This document shows, in pieces, positions 46,722-55,724 of a stretch of 64,000 nt of DNA (its first letter is position 1; every line of letters begins with the position of its first letter). Source of the stretch: Actinotalea lenta (GTDB lineage: Bacteria > Actinomycetota > Actinomycetes > Actinomycetales > Cellulomonadaceae); assembly GCF_030586465.1 (NCBI RefSeq), contig NZ_JAUQYP010000001.1, positions 2,507,946-2,571,945 of the forward strand. Reading direction: 5' to 3'. Under the pieces are notes generated by a model. The model saw nothing but the letters and a program-made list of their open reading frames with translations. It did not search any database and had not been told where the DNA came from. Made by a program: the position numbers and the translations under genes.

Positions 46722-48400
46722 GCACCAACGCCCGCGACGCCGGCGCTCTCGCCCCCCCGCTGGACTACCTCGACCAACGCACCGGGCTGGCGAAGGTCCT
46801 CAAGGAGTTCTCCCGCAAGATCTTCCCCGACCACTGGTCCTTCCTGCTGGGCGAGATCGCGCTGTTCTCCTTCATCGTCCTGCTGCTGACCGGGACGTTC
46901 ATCTCCCTCTTCTTCGTGCCCAGCATGGACGAGGTCACGTACTCGGGGCCCCTGGCCACGATGCAGGGCGTGGAGATGTCCAAGGCCTTCGACTCGACGC
47001 TGCACCTGTCCTTCGAGGTGACCGGTGGGCTCCTGATGCGTCAGATGCACCACTGGGCGGCGCTGATCTTCATCGGCGCCATCGTGGTGCACATGTTCCG
47101 GATCTTCTTCACGGGCGCATTCCGCAAGCCGCGGGAGATCAACTGGATCATCGGCTTCACCCTCCTCATCCTCGGGCTCGCCGAAGGGTTCTCCGGATAC
47201 TCCCTGCCGGACGACGTGCTCTCGGGGAACGGCCTGCGCATCACGGACGGCGTGGTCAAGTCCATCCCGATCATCGGGAGCTATCTGTCGTACTTCATCT
47301 TCGGCGGCGAGTTCCCCGGTCAGCACATCATCCCGAGGCTGTTCACCGTGCACATCCTGCTGGTGCCGGCCCTGATCCTCGGCCTGATCGGGCTGCACCT
47401 GTTCCTCGTCGTCCTGCAGAAGCACACCCAGTTCCCGGGGGCCGGACGGACGAACAAGAACGTGGTCGGCTACCCCATCTTCCCGGTGTACGCGGCCAAG
47501 CAGGCCGGGATGTTCTTCATCATCTTCGGCGTGCTCGCCCTCATGGGCGCGACGATGACGATCAACCCGGTGTGGAACTACGGGCCGTACGACCCCTCCC
47601 CCATCTCTGCCGGTGCACAACCCGACTGGTACATGCTCTTCCTCGAGGGAGCGCTCCGTCTGACGCCCGGCTTCCTCGAGGTCGTCATAGGCGGGTACAC
47701 GCTGTCGCTGAACATCCTCATCCCGGCGGTCGTCGTTCCGGGCCTGCTGTTCACGAGCATGGCGCTGTACCCCTTCATCGAGTCGTGGGCCTCGGGCGAC
47801 AAGCGTGAGCACCACGTCCTGGACCGCCCCCGCAACGCACCCGTGCGCACCGCCCTGGGGTACTCGCTCCTGTCGGTCTTCCTCGTGCTCGTGCTGGCCG
47901 GTACCAACGACATCATCGCCACCCACTTCAGTCTCTCGATCGAGGCGATCACCTGGACCTTCCGGGTGTTGATCTTCGTGCTTCCGGTCGTCACGTTCAC
48001 GGTCGCCAAGCGGGTCGCGCTCGGCCTGCAGCGCAAGGACCGCGAGATGGTCCTGCACGGGCACGAGACCGGCAAGATCGTCCGGTTCGACACCGGCGAG
48101 TACATCGAGGTCCACCAACCCTTGGACGAGGAGGAGCGGTGGTTGCGCGTCCAGCACGAGCCGCGCCGTCCGATCCCGCTGCTGCCGGCCCAGAACGAGC
48201 GGGGAGTGCGTCGCCCCGGGTACCGGCGCGACGCGATCCGTTCGCGCGTCTCGCGCTTCTTCTACGCCGATCGCGTGGAGCCCGTCACACCCGCCGAGCT
48301 GGCTGCCGCACAGGCGCACGGTGGCCACGACGAGATCTCGGCCTCCCAGCACGACGCGCCCGAGCTGACGGCCACGCGCGAGGGCTCCTCCGCCGGCTGA
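46718..48400 (+). CDS. qcrB: Cytochrome bc1 complex cytochrome b subunit
   Basis: 560 residues. Heme-ligand His pairs are in [23 protein letters not shown] and [19 protein letters not shown]; the quinol-site motif PEWY is PDWY here ([14 protein letters not shown]), as in other actinobacteria. A long hydrophilic C-terminal tail of about 110 residues follows the last helix. QcrB is the target of the telacebec class in mycobacteria (established). A very stable hairpin follows the stop codon. Confidence 0.96.
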   Translation: MSTNARDAGALAPPLDYLDQRTGLAKVLKEFSRKIFPDHWSFLLGEIALFSFIVLLLTGTFISLFFVPSMDEVTYSGPLATMQGVEMSKAFDSTLHLSFEVTGGLLMRQMHHWAALIFIGAIVVHMFRIFFTGAFRKPREINWIIGFTLLILGLAEGFSGYSLPDDVLSGNGLRITDGVVKSIPIIGSYLSYFIFGGEFPGQHIIPRLFTVHILLVPALILGLIGLHLFLVVLQKHTQFPGAGRTNKNVVGYPIFPVYAAKQAGMFFIIFGVLALMGATMTINPVWNYGPYDPSPISAGAQPDWYMLFLEGALRLTPGFLEVVIGGYTLSLNILIPAVVVPGLLFTSMALYPFIESWASGDKREHHVLDRPRNAPVRTALGYSLLSVFLVLVLAGTNDIIATHFSLSIEAITWTFRVLIFVLPVVTFTVAKRVALGLQRKDREMVLHGHETGKIVRFDTGEYIEVHQPLDEEERWLRVQHEPRRPIPLLPAQNERGVRRPGYRRDAIRSRVSRFFYADRVEPVTPAELAAAQAHGGHDEISASQHDAPELTATREGSSAG

Positions 48401-48410
48401 GGCATCTCAC

Positions 48411-48456
48411 ACGGACGAAGGGCGCCGCGGGGACTCCCCGGGCGCCCTTCGTCCGT
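48411..48456 (+). terminator. Strong terminator after qcrB
   Basis: A 16-base-pair perfect stem (acggacgaagggcgcc and its exact complement) extended inside by CGGGG/CCCCG around ACT. It is the longest perfect hairpin noticed in the window and starts 11 bases after the qcrB stop. Confidence 0.85.
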
Positions 48457-48597
48457 CGCGGAGGCCCGACCGAGGAGTCCATGATCACCCCGCGAGACGG
48501 GAGCCCGCTCGCCTCGCGGACCTCGCCGCACGGAGGCAGAGTGGGGACCAAGGCGCCCGTCACGGGCGCACGCGCGAACGACCTGGAGGAGCCTGGA

Positions 48598-49224
48598 GTG
48601 GCTGACTACGTCCTTCCCGACCTGCCCTACGACTACGCGGCGCTCGAACCGCACATCTCCGGGCGGATCATGCAGCTGCACCACGACAAGCACCACCAGG
48701 CCTACGTCTCGGCGGCCAACACCACGCTGGACAAGCTCGCCTCTGCGCGCGAGTCCGGCGACTTCGGTGCCGTGATGGGCCTGGAGAAGACCCTCGCGTT
48801 CAACCTCGGCGGTCACGTGAACCACTCCGCCTTCTGGCAGAACCTGTCGCCCCACGGTGGCGACAAGCCGGTGGGCGAGCTTGCGCAGGCCATCGACGAC
48901 CAGTTCGGCTCGTTCGACAAGTTCATGGCGCACTTCACGGCTGTGGCGACGAGCATCCAGGGCTCGGGCTGGTCCATCCTCGCGTGGGACTCGATCGGGC
49001 AGAAGCTCGTGATCTTCCAGCTCTACGACCAGCAGGGCAACATCCCGCTCGGGATCGTGCCGATCGTGCTGCTCGACATGTGGGAGCACGCCTTCTACCT
49101 CGACTACACCAACGTCAAGGGCGACTACGTCAAGGCGTGGTGGAACATCGTCAACTGGGCTGACGCGCAGGAGCGCTTCGCCCGCGCCACGGCGCAGACC
49201 AAGGGCCTCATCGTCCCGAGCTGA
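48598..49224 (+). CDS. sodA: Superoxide dismutase (Mn/Fe family)
   Basis: 208 residues; converts superoxide to oxygen and peroxide. Metal ligands: His28 in [11 protein letters not shown], His in [14 protein letters not shown], and the Asp/His pair in [21 protein letters not shown] and the Gln in [11 protein letters not shown] occur at the positions that distinguish metal use; manganese or cambialistic is likely. GTG 48598 with ctggagga ribosome binding site; an in-frame ATG at 48481 would add 39 low-complexity residues and is rejected. No signal peptide, so cytoplasmic. Sits between two respiratory operons. Confidence 0.96.
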   Translation: MADYVLPDLPYDYAALEPHISGRIMQLHHDKHHQAYVSAANTTLDKLASARESGDFGAVMGLEKTLAFNLGGHVNHSAFWQNLSPHGGDKPVGELAQAIDDQFGSFDKFMAHFTAVATSIQGSGWSILAWDSIGQKLVIFQLYDQQGNIPLGIVPIVLLDMWEHAFYLDYTNVKGDYVKAWWNIVNWADAQERFARATAQTKGLIVPS

Positions 49225-49240
49225 CGCGCAGCGCACGCAG

Positions 49241-49268
49241 GTGCCCGGTCCCCGAGGGGGCCGGGCAC
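49241..49268. terminator. Terminator after the superoxide dismutase gene
   Basis: Stem GTGCCCGG with its complement CCGGGCAC, extended by TCCCC/GGGGG, 16 bases after the stop. Lies in the 144-base gap between convergent sodA and ctaF. Confidence 0.75.
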
Positions 49269-49368
49269 TGTGCTGTCCTCACCCGCTCCGGACCTGGAGC
49301 ACCTCCCGGGGGCCATCGCATGACGTCGAGATGGTGCCGACGCCCTGCGCTGTCCTGGTGCGGACGGC

Positions 49369-49767
49369 TCAGTGCGCGTGCTGGCCGCGGGAGAACTCGA
49401 AGATCCAGCCCACGAGGCCGAGGAACGCCACGATCACGCCCGGGACGAGCAGCCACCAGCCCACGGCCAGGGCGAGGAACCCGATCGCGGCACCCGCGCC
49501 CACGACCAGAGGCCACCAGCTCCAGGGGCTGAACGTGCCCAGGTCCCCGGCGCCGTCGGAGATCTCGGCCTGAGGGTCGTCCTCGGGCATGCCGCCGCTG
49601 CGGCGGTCCACGACGAGCATGTAGAAGGTGAGCATGCCGGTCAGGCCCGCGCTGAGCAGCAGCGCTCCCATACCGACGGCCTCACCGTGGCTCCACACCC
49701 CGTAGACCACGCCCACCACGAGCAGGAAGCCCGTGAGGATGGCCAGGACGCGCGAAGACGCCTTCAT
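49369..49767 (-). CDS. ctaF: Cytochrome c oxidase subunit IV (actinobacterial)
   Basis: 132 residues with four membrane helices (about 7-26, 32-51, 83-100, 104-122) and the conserved [16 protein letters not shown] segment; C-terminus [10 protein letters not shown]. Small accessory subunit needed for assembly of the aa3 oxidase. ATG overlaps the ctaD stop (ATGA). Last gene of ctaC-ctaD-ctaF. Confidence 0.93.
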   Translation of the reverse strand: MKASSRVLAILTGFLLVVGVVYGVWSHGEAVGMGALLLSAGLTGMLTFYMLVVDRRSGGMPEDDPQAEISDGAGDLGTFSPWSWWPLVVGAGAAIGFLALAVGWWLLVPGVIVAFLGLVGWIFEFSRGQHAH

Positions 49768-51593
49768 CGCTGCTCATCCTCCTCGTCGCGCTCGATCACA
49801 ACTTCCTCGTCGCCGCCCGAGTCGTCGATCACCACCGCCGTGGCCTGCTCCTTGGCTGACGCGCCCTCGTCCAGCGTCCGCTGGGCTCCCTCCGGGCTGC
49901 CGTCGAGGTCGGGACCGCCGAAGAAGGGGAACGACGACGGTGGCACATGGTCCATCGCCGCGACCTCGGGGTGGTGCAGGTCGAAGGCCGGCCGCTCGGA
50001 CCGGATCCTGGGCAGCGAGGTGAAGTTGTGCCGCGGAGGCGGGCAGGAGGTCGCCCACTCCAGGGAGGCGCCGTAGCCCCAGGGGTCGTCGACGGCGACC
50101 TTCGGGGCGTTGCGGGCCGTGATGTAGACGTTCCAGAAGAACGGGAGCATCGACAGCGCCAGGATGAAGGCGCCGATCGTGGAGATCTGGTTCATCGTCG
50201 TGAACCCGTCCTCCGGGATGTAGTCCACGATGCGCCGCTGCATGCCCTTCACGCCGAGCCAGTGCTGGATCAGGAACGTGGTGTGGAATCCGATGAACAG
50301 CAGCCAGAAGTGCAGCTTCCCGAGCCGCTCGTTGAGCATCTTCCCGGTGAACTTGGGCCACCAGAAGTAGAAACCCGCGAACATCGCGAAGACCACGGTG
50401 CCGAACACGACGTAGTGGAAGTGCGCGACCACGAAGTAGGTGTCGGACAGCTGGAAGTCCAGTGCGGGGCTGGCCAGGATCACCCCGGTCAGCCCGCCGA
50501 AGAGGAAGGACACCAGGAAGCCCACCGACCACAGCATCGGCGTCTCGAACGTGAGCTTGCCGCGCCACATGGTGCCGATCCAGTTGAAGTACTTCACGCC
50601 GGTCGGCACCGCGATGAGCATCGTCATCAGGGCGAAGAAGGGCAGCAGAACGGCGCCGGTGACGTACATGTGGTGCGCCCACACGGTCACCGAGAGCGCG
50701 GCGATCGCGATCGTCGCGTAGACCAGCCCCTTGTAGCCGAACACCGGCTTGCGGCTGAACACGGGGAAGATCTCGGTCACGATGCCGAAGAACGGCAGCG
50801 CGATGATGTAGACCTCCGGGTGGCCGAAGAACCAGAACAGGTGCTGCCACAGGATCGCCCCGCCGTTCGCCGCGTTGAACACCTGGGCGCCAAGGCGCCG
50901 GTCGGCCCCCAGGGCGAACAGCGCGGAGGCCAGCGGAGGGAACGCCATGAGGATCAGGAGCCCGGTCACCAGGGTGTTCCAGGTGAAGATCGGCATGCGG
51001 AACATCGTCATGCCCGGTGCGCGCATGGTCAGGATCGTCGTGATGAAGTTGACGGCACCGAGGATCGTGCCGAATCCCGCCAGGGCGAGGCCGAAGACCC
51101 ACAGGTCGCCGCCCAGGCCCGGTGAGTTCACGGCGTTGGACAACGGCGCGTAGGCGAACCAGCCGAACGACGCCGCGCCCTGCGGGGTGAAGAAGCCCGA
51201 CACGGTGATGAGCCCGCCGAACAGGAACAGCCAGTACGCGAAGGCGTTCAGGCGCGGGAAGGCGACGTCGGGCGCCCCGATCTGCAGGGGCATGATCACG
51301 TTGGCGAAGCCCGCGAACAGCGGCGTCGCGAACAGCAGCAGCATGATCGTGCCGTGCATCGTGAACAGCTGGTTGTACTGGCTGTGGCTGACGATCTGGA
51401 TGCCGGGCTCGAAGAGCTCGGCGCGGATGAGCAGTGCCATCACGCCGGCGAGCAGGAAGAAGAAGAACGACGTCCCGAGGTAGAGGTAGCCGATCGTCTT
51501 GTGATCCGTGGTGGTGACCCACGAGACGATCACCTTGCCCACAGGCTTGCGCTGCGGGACGCTCGCCGCGAGTGCCTGGGTCTGGGTGGCCAT
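49764..51593 (-). CDS. ctaD: Cytochrome c oxidase subunit I
   Basis: 609 residues, twelve helices. Heme a and a3/CuB ligands: [29 protein letters not shown] (proton-channel Glu and the His-Tyr cross-link region), [10 protein letters not shown] and [18 protein letters not shown]-terminal hydrophilic extension of about 60 acidic residues ([12 protein letters not shown] to the end) is typical for actinobacteria. ATG 51593 shares one base with the ctaC stop. Reduces O2 to water and pumps protons. Confidence 0.97.
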   Translation of the reverse strand: MATQTQALAASVPQRKPVGKVIVSWVTTTDHKTIGYLYLGTSFFFFLLAGVMALLIRAELFEPGIQIVSHSQYNQLFTMHGTIMLLLFATPLFAGFANVIMPLQIGAPDVAFPRLNAFAYWLFLFGGLITVSGFFTPQGAASFGWFAYAPLSNAVNSPGLGGDLWVFGLALAGFGTILGAVNFITTILTMRAPGMTMFRMPIFTWNTLVTGLLILMAFPPLASALFALGADRRLGAQVFNAANGGAILWQHLFWFFGHPEVYIIALPFFGIVTEIFPVFSRKPVFGYKGLVYATIAIAALSVTVWAHHMYVTGAVLLPFFALMTMLIAVPTGVKYFNWIGTMWRGKLTFETPMLWSVGFLVSFLFGGLTGVILASPALDFQLSDTYFVVAHFHYVVFGTVVFAMFAGFYFWWPKFTGKMLNERLGKLHFWLLFIGFHTTFLIQHWLGVKGMQRRIVDYIPEDGFTTMNQISTIGAFILALSMLPFFWNVYITARNAPKVAVDDPWGYGASLEWATSCPPPRHNFTSLPRIRSERPAFDLHHPEVAAMDHVPPSSFPFFGGPDLDGSPEGAQRTLDEGASAKEQATAVVIDDSGGDEEVVIERDEEDEQR

Positions 51594-52471
51594 CAGCCCT
51601 CCTGCTTCGGGGTCGTCGGGTTGGCACCCGGATGGTCTGCCGGGTTGAGGTCCAGCCCCAGCTTTCCGACCTGCCCGGCCGACCGCAGCCGCTCCATCTG
51701 GGCCTGGTACTCCTCCGGGCTGACCACGTCCACCTGGAAGAGCATCCCGGAGTGGTACTCGCCGCACAGCTCGGCGCACTTGCCCAGGTACATCCCCTTG
51801 CGCTCGGGCACGATCTGGAACGTGTTCGTCCGGCCGGGGATCAGATCCTCCTTGTAGAGGAATGCCGGCACCCAGAACGAGTGGATCACGTCGCGCGACT
51901 CGAGCTTGAACTCCACGCGCTTGCCGAGCGGCAGGTACAGCGTCGGCAGCCGTGGGTCACCGAGCTTGACCGTGCCCGGGTCGTCGATCTGCGTGCCGGA
52001 CTCCCACACGCCGGAGTCCAGGTAGTTGAAGTCCCAGCTCCAGCGCTTGCCGATCACCTCGATCGTGACGTCGGGCGTCTTGGACGTGTCCTTGATCGCC
52101 GACATGTCACGCTCGGTGTAGAAGTACAGGACGCCGATCATGAACAGCGGCAGCACCACGTACATGATCTCCAAGGGGACGTGGTACCGCGTCTGGATGG
52201 GCAAGGTGTCGTCGTCCCGGCGCTTGCGATAGACCACGACGGACCAGATGATCAGCCCCCACGTGATCACGCCGACCGCCAGCGCGGCGGTCCACGTGCC
52301 CGTCCAGAGATGCGTGATCCGGCCGGTCATGTTGGTGACCTGCCCGTTGTCGTAGCCCGGCAGGAAACCGCGTCGTGTGTCGGCGGAGCATCCGCTCAGC
52401 AGCACGGCGGCGGCGACTGCCAGCACCACGAGCCGGGAGGTCCGACGACCCCGAGGCTGTTGCACGTCCAC
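51593..52471 (-). CDS. ctaC: Cytochrome c oxidase subunit II
   Basis: 292 residues. Lipoprotein-type signal ([16 protein letters not shown], lipobox Cys near residue 30), two membrane helices (about 53-75 and 101-120), then the CuA cupredoxin domain with [12 protein letters not shown] and the ligand set [12 protein letters not shown]. Start GTG 52471 follows aaagg; GTG 52465 is equally possible. The only protein product between it and the divergent NifS-like gene is regulatory DNA of about 140 bases. Confidence 0.95.
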   Translation of the reverse strand: MDVQQPRGRRTSRLVVLAVAAAVLLSGCSADTRRGFLPGYDNGQVTNMTGRITHLWTGTWTAALAVGVITWGLIIWSVVVYRKRRDDDTLPIQTRYHVPLEIMYVVLPLFMIGVLYFYTERDMSAIKDTSKTPDVTIEVIGKRWSWDFNYLDSGVWESGTQIDDPGTVKLGDPRLPTLYLPLGKRVEFKLESRDVIHSFWVPAFLYKEDLIPGRTNTFQIVPERKGMYLGKCAELCGEYHSGMLFQVDVVSPEEYQAQMERLRSAGQVGKLGLDLNPADHPGANPTTPKQEG

Positions 52472-52614
52472 CCTTGCCTTTCCGAGAGCCCGAGTCGCAG
52501 CACCGCCGCAGACCCGGGACCTTCGTCCCTGGGTGCCCACCCTAGCGTGCCTCGTCCCACAACGAGACCCGATCCGGATCGCGTGGCGCGCGGCCGGCGA
52601 TCTAGGTTGGCCCC

Positions 52615-53724
52615 GTGACCTCCCGGGTATACCTCGACGCACGAGCGCCGCTGCACCCGGCGGCACGAGCCGCGATCCTCGAGGCGCTGGACGACGGCTG
52701 GGCAGACCCCGGGCGGCTGCACTCGGAGGGTCGCCGTGCTGCTGCGCTCGCCGACCGGGCCAAGGAGACGATCGCCGGGCACCTGGGGGCGCGGCCGGCC
52801 GAGCTCCGGCTCACCCCCACGCACACCGCGTCGCTGCACCGGGCCGTGGTCGACGTGGTGGCGGCCCGCCGACGGCTCGGCGGGCGCGTGGTGCACTCCG
52901 CCGTGGAACGTGCTGCGCTGCTCGCCGCCGCGGATCAGGCCGAGCCGGTGTCCGTCCCGGTGCGGAGCGACGGACGTGTCGACCTCGACGCATGGCGCGC
53001 GGCCCTCGCGGAACCGGCCGCGCTGGCCGCGCTGCAGCACGCCAACCCTGAGGTCGGAACCATCCAGCCGCTGCCCGAGGCCCACGAGGCCGCTGCCGCG
53101 GCCGGGGTGCCGCTGCTCGTCGACGCGGGCGCGACCATCGGTCATGTCCCCGCTCCCCCAGCGTGGGACCTGCTCGCGGCCGACCCGGCGTCGTGGGGTG
53201 GCCCAGCGGGCCTCGGCGTCCTCGCGGTGCGCCCCAGGGTCCGGACGCGCGCCACCGGGCCTGCCGACGAGGAGCCGTGGGTCGGCGTCAGTCTGCCGCT
53301 CCTGGCCGGTGCGGCCGCAGCGCTGGATGCCGTCGCATCCCGCCGTGCCGAGGCCGCGCCGAGACGCCGTGTCCTGCTCGAGCGGATCCGCGCCTGCCTG
53401 GGGACGATCCCCGACGTCGAGGTGCCGGGCGACCCGGCGACGGGCCTGCCGCACGTCATGACGTTCTCGTGCCTGTACGTCGACGGCGAGGCCCTGCTGA
53501 CCGAGCTGGACCGTCGAGGCGTGGCGGTGGGTTCCGGCTCGGCCTGCACCGCCAGCACGCTGGAACCCAGTCACGTGCTGGTCGCGATGGGTGTCCTGAC
53601 GCACGGCAACGTCCGTCTCACGCTCCCGGTCGACGTCACCGACGAGCAGGTCGACACGCTGTGCGCGGCCCTGCCGGACGCGGTGGCCGCCGTCCGCGCG
53701 ATGCTCGGGACCTCGGGGCTGTGA
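52615..53724 (+). CDS. NifS/IscS-like class V aminotransferase lacking the PLP lysine
   Basis: 369 residues, clearly of the cysteine desulfurase fold: VYLDARAPLHPAARAAI, PGRLHSEGR, HSAVERAALL, HANPEVGTIQPL, LVDAGATIGHVP (PLP-Asp170 kept) and the mobile cysteine loop GSGSACTASTLEPSHVLVAMG (Cys311 kept). The Schiff-base site that reads S-x-H-K-x-x-GPKG in active enzymes is DPASWGGPAG: Lys is Ser193 and its preceding His is Ala192, with no gap; the PLP-contacting Gln is also lost. So ordinary PLP chemistry seems impossible. Its TGA overlaps the GTG of tusA; in Streptomyces I recall the two as one fused protein. TAGGTT 6 bases before GTG 52615 suggests a leaderless mRNA. Confidence 0.88.
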   Translation: MTSRVYLDARAPLHPAARAAILEALDDGWADPGRLHSEGRRAAALADRAKETIAGHLGARPAELRLTPTHTASLHRAVVDVVAARRRLGGRVVHSAVERAALLAAADQAEPVSVPVRSDGRVDLDAWRAALAEPAALAALQHANPEVGTIQPLPEAHEAAAAAGVPLLVDAGATIGHVPAPPAWDLLAADPASWGGPAGLGVLAVRPRVRTRATGPADEEPWVGVSLPLLAGAAAALDAVASRRAEAAPRRRVLLERIRACLGTIPDVEVPGDPATGLPHVMTFSCLYVDGEALLTELDRRGVAVGSGSACTASTLEPSHVLVAMGVLTHGNVRLTLPVDVTDEQVDTLCAALPDAVAAVRAMLGTSGL

Positions 53725-53984
53725 TCGTCGACGCCCGGGGCGACCGCTGCCCGATGCCGATCATCCGGCTCGCCCGCGCCGCGGCCGGCGCCAATCCGGG
53801 AACGGCCGTGACGGTGCTGTGGACCGACGCGGCGGCGCGCCACGACATCGCGGCGTGGGCCCGGATGCGCGGGCACCGGGTCGTCGGCGAGGAGGTCGCA
53901 GAGCCCGCTGACGGGCACCAGGCCTGGGCGACGACGGTCCTGCTGGGCGGTGCGGGCACGACGACGGCGGCCACCCTCAGGTGA
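53721..53984 (+). CDS. tusA: TusA-family sulfur carrier protein
   Basis: 87 residues. VDARGDRCPMPIIRLARA has the sulfur-carrying Cys in the conserved CPxP motif, and the rest fits the TusA/SirA beta-alpha fold. Receives persulfide sulfur from a desulfurase and hands it on (family knowledge). Here its coupled partner upstream is the Lys-less NifS homologue, so the real sulfur source is unclear. A GC-rich hairpin overlaps its stop codon. Convergent with erpA. Confidence 0.88.
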   Translation: MIVDARGDRCPMPIIRLARAAAGANPGTAVTVLWTDAAARHDIAAWARMRGHRVVGEEVAEPADGHQAWATTVLLGGAGTTTAATLR

Positions 53985-53994
53985 CCGCCGTCGT
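53961..53994. terminator. Hairpin overlapping the tusA stop codon
   Basis: Outer stem ACGACGGCGG with complement CCGCCGTCGT, inner CACC/GGTG, loop CTCA. It covers the last codons and stop of tusA and lies between convergent tusA and erpA, so it could end both transcripts. Confidence 0.6.
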
Positions 53995-54010
53995 GGGCCC
54001 GGTGGTCAGC

Positions 54011-54361
54011 TCAGCTGAACGAGCCGCCGCAGGCGCAGGAGCTCGCGGCGTTCGGGTTGTCGATCGTGAAGCCCTGCTTCTCGATGGTGTCTGCGAAGTC
54101 GATCGTGGCGCCCTCCAGGTAGGGCACGCTCATCCGGTCGACGACGACCTCGACCCCGTCGAAGTCCCGCAGCGCGTCGCCGTCGAGCGACCGCTCGTCG
54201 AAGTACAGCTCGTAGATCAGCCCGGAGCAGCCACCCGGCTGCACCGCCACGCGGAGCCGAAGGTCGTCCCGCCCCTCCTGCTCCAGGAGGCTGCGGACCT
54301 TGGCCGCAGCGACGTCGGTGAGGATGACGCCGTGCGTGGCGGTCTGCGTGGTCTCGGTCAT
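54011..54361 (-). CDS. erpA: Iron-sulfur cluster insertion protein ErpA (A-type carrier)
   Basis: 116 residues, HesB/IscA fold. Cluster-binding cysteines are in QPGGCSGLIYEL and the C-terminal SSCACGGSF (three Cys in total, C-x(n)-CxC). Carries Fe-S clusters from the SUF scaffold to apo-targets. ATG 54361 opens the conserved MTETTQTATHGVILTDVAAAKVRSLL. In this window the probable clients are NadA (4Fe-4S) and QcrA (2Fe-2S), which is inference. The 142-base gap upstream separates it from the glycerate kinase-like gene. Confidence 0.94.
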   Translation of the reverse strand: MTETTQTATHGVILTDVAAAKVRSLLEQEGRDDLRLRVAVQPGGCSGLIYELYFDERSLDGDALRDFDGVEVVVDRMSVPYLEGATIDFADTIEKQGFTIDNPNAASSCACGGSFS

Positions 54362-54503
54362 GGCCCCTCCGCGGGTCGCGTGGTTCGTACTCCCGAAGAA
54401 CAACCGGCGGGCGCCGGGTCTTCCCTCCCCAGGGTACGACCTCCCGGCACGTGCGCCTAAAGGACCGGACCCGGGACCGTCGCCGCGCCGCCGGCGTCCC
54501 GCG

Positions 54504-55640
54504 TCAGCGGGACCAGGTCCGGGCCACGCGTGCGGCTCGGTCCACCAGCGCGCCGGCGACGTCGTCGAGCTCCTGCCACGGCGTCGAGCCGTCCGTCAGC
54601 GGGTACACCCCGGACAGCCCTTGTGCGGCCCACTCCCGACGCCCCAGGACGGCCTCACCGCTGACGACCACGACGGGCAGCGCATGCGCCGCGGCCGCGG
54701 CCGACGCCGCCGCGAGGGCGGAGTCGTGCAGGACGTGCGGGTCCAGGACGGCCGTGGCGGTCAGGACCAGATCGGCGTCCGCCACGCGGCTGTCCAACCC
54801 GACCAGCGACGCCACGACCTGCGGGCCGGGGACCAGCCGAGCACCCAGCAGTGCCAGGCCGAAGGCCAGACCCCCGCCGGCGCCCGCACCCCGTGCCGAC
54901 GCCGCCGCGCGCACGCGCCCTGGCCCGAGGCCGGAGCCCAGGGCGTGCACCCATCGGCCGACGGCCTGCTCGAGCCCCTGTGCGGCCGCGGGCGCGAGCG
55001 TGAGCGCAGTCGCGTCCGGCACCGCCAGCAGCGCGCTCGCCCCGTGCAGGCCGAGCAGCGCGACCTCGGTGTCCACAGCGACGATCAGATCCCGGCCGGC
55101 CAGGCGCGCCGAGGTGGCTTCGAGGAGCGCCGGGAGGTCGGCCGAGCCTGCCGCCATGGCTGCCTCGAGCTGCGCGCCGCCGTCAGCTACCTGGGCGTGC
55201 CCACCGAGCGCCGCCAGCAGGCCGGCTCCGGCGTCGTGCGCGACCAGGCCCCCCACGCCCATGACGACCCGTCGCGGGTCGAGCTCCAGCGCGGCGTCCA
55301 GCAGTCCCGCGGCGGGCGCCGAGCTCACGGGCGCGCGAGCGCCGGACGTCGCCCGGGCACCCAGCACCTCGGCGACCTCGACCACGACCGTGCCGTCCGG
55401 CAGCCGGAGCAGGCCGGCCGGTGTCGGCTCGCCGGCCGTCCCCGCCACCGTCACGGGCACCAGGTCACCGCCCACACCGCGATGGACGGCCGCGACAAGG
55501 CCGCTCCCCCCGTCGCCGAGCGGCACCTGCTCGAGCCGGTCCGCAGGCGCCCCCCGAGCCCACCCGTCGGCGAGCAGCCTCGAGACCTCGACGGCCGGCA
55601 GGTCCCGCCCGAGCCGGTCGGTGGAGACGAGCACGTGCAT
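54504..55640 (-). CDS. Glycerate kinase family protein with degenerate motifs
   Basis: 378 residues of the GlxK/GarK-type glycerate kinase fold (start MHVLVSTDRLGRDL, GDGGSGLVAAV, AASARGAGAGGGLAFGLALLGARLVPGPQ). Two signature motifs are eroded: GGSxTNDGGxG is GVGGLVAHDAGAG, and TGEGRLDxQT..GK is LTATAVLDPHVLHDSA. The latter lacks the Gly-Glu-Gly, Arg and Lys that bind substrate and phosphate. It may be a pseudokinase or act on something else. CAGGAT 6 bases before ATG 55640 suggests a leaderless mRNA. Divergent from nadA. Confidence 0.8.
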   Translation of the reverse strand: MHVLVSTDRLGRDLPAVEVSRLLADGWARGAPADRLEQVPLGDGGSGLVAAVHRGVGGDLVPVTVAGTAGEPTPAGLLRLPDGTVVVEVAEVLGARATSGARAPVSSAPAAGLLDAALELDPRRVVMGVGGLVAHDAGAGLLAALGGHAQVADGGAQLEAAMAAGSADLPALLEATSARLAGRDLIVAVDTEVALLGLHGASALLAVPDATALTLAPAAAQGLEQAVGRWVHALGSGLGPGRVRAAASARGAGAGGGLAFGLALLGARLVPGPQVVASLVGLDSRVADADLVLTATAVLDPHVLHDSALAAASAAAAAHALPVVVVSGEAVLGRREWAAQGLSGVYPLTDGSTPWQELDDVAGALVDRAARVARTWSR

Positions 55641-55724
55641 CCCGCCATCCTGCCCGCTCCCGGGACCGCATCGGTCACCGGACGACCGATCCGCCGCCAC
55701 GAGCCGGTGTGGGACAATCCCGGG

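Noticed and set aside
48481-48597. In-frame ATG 39 codons before sodA
   Set aside because: Has a gaggag sequence upstream, but adds low-complexity residues absent from superoxide dismutases; GTG 48598 has its own ribosome binding site.
52811-53604. Minus-strand frames opposite the NifS-like gene
   Set aside because: Shadow frames; the sense frame has clear family similarity and correct codon bias, so the missing lysine is not a frame error (the codons around 53191 read in one continuous frame).
54300-55724. Upstream extension of the nadA frame
   Set aside because: Runs antisense through the glycerate kinase gene; the GACAAT box and family length place the start at 55725.
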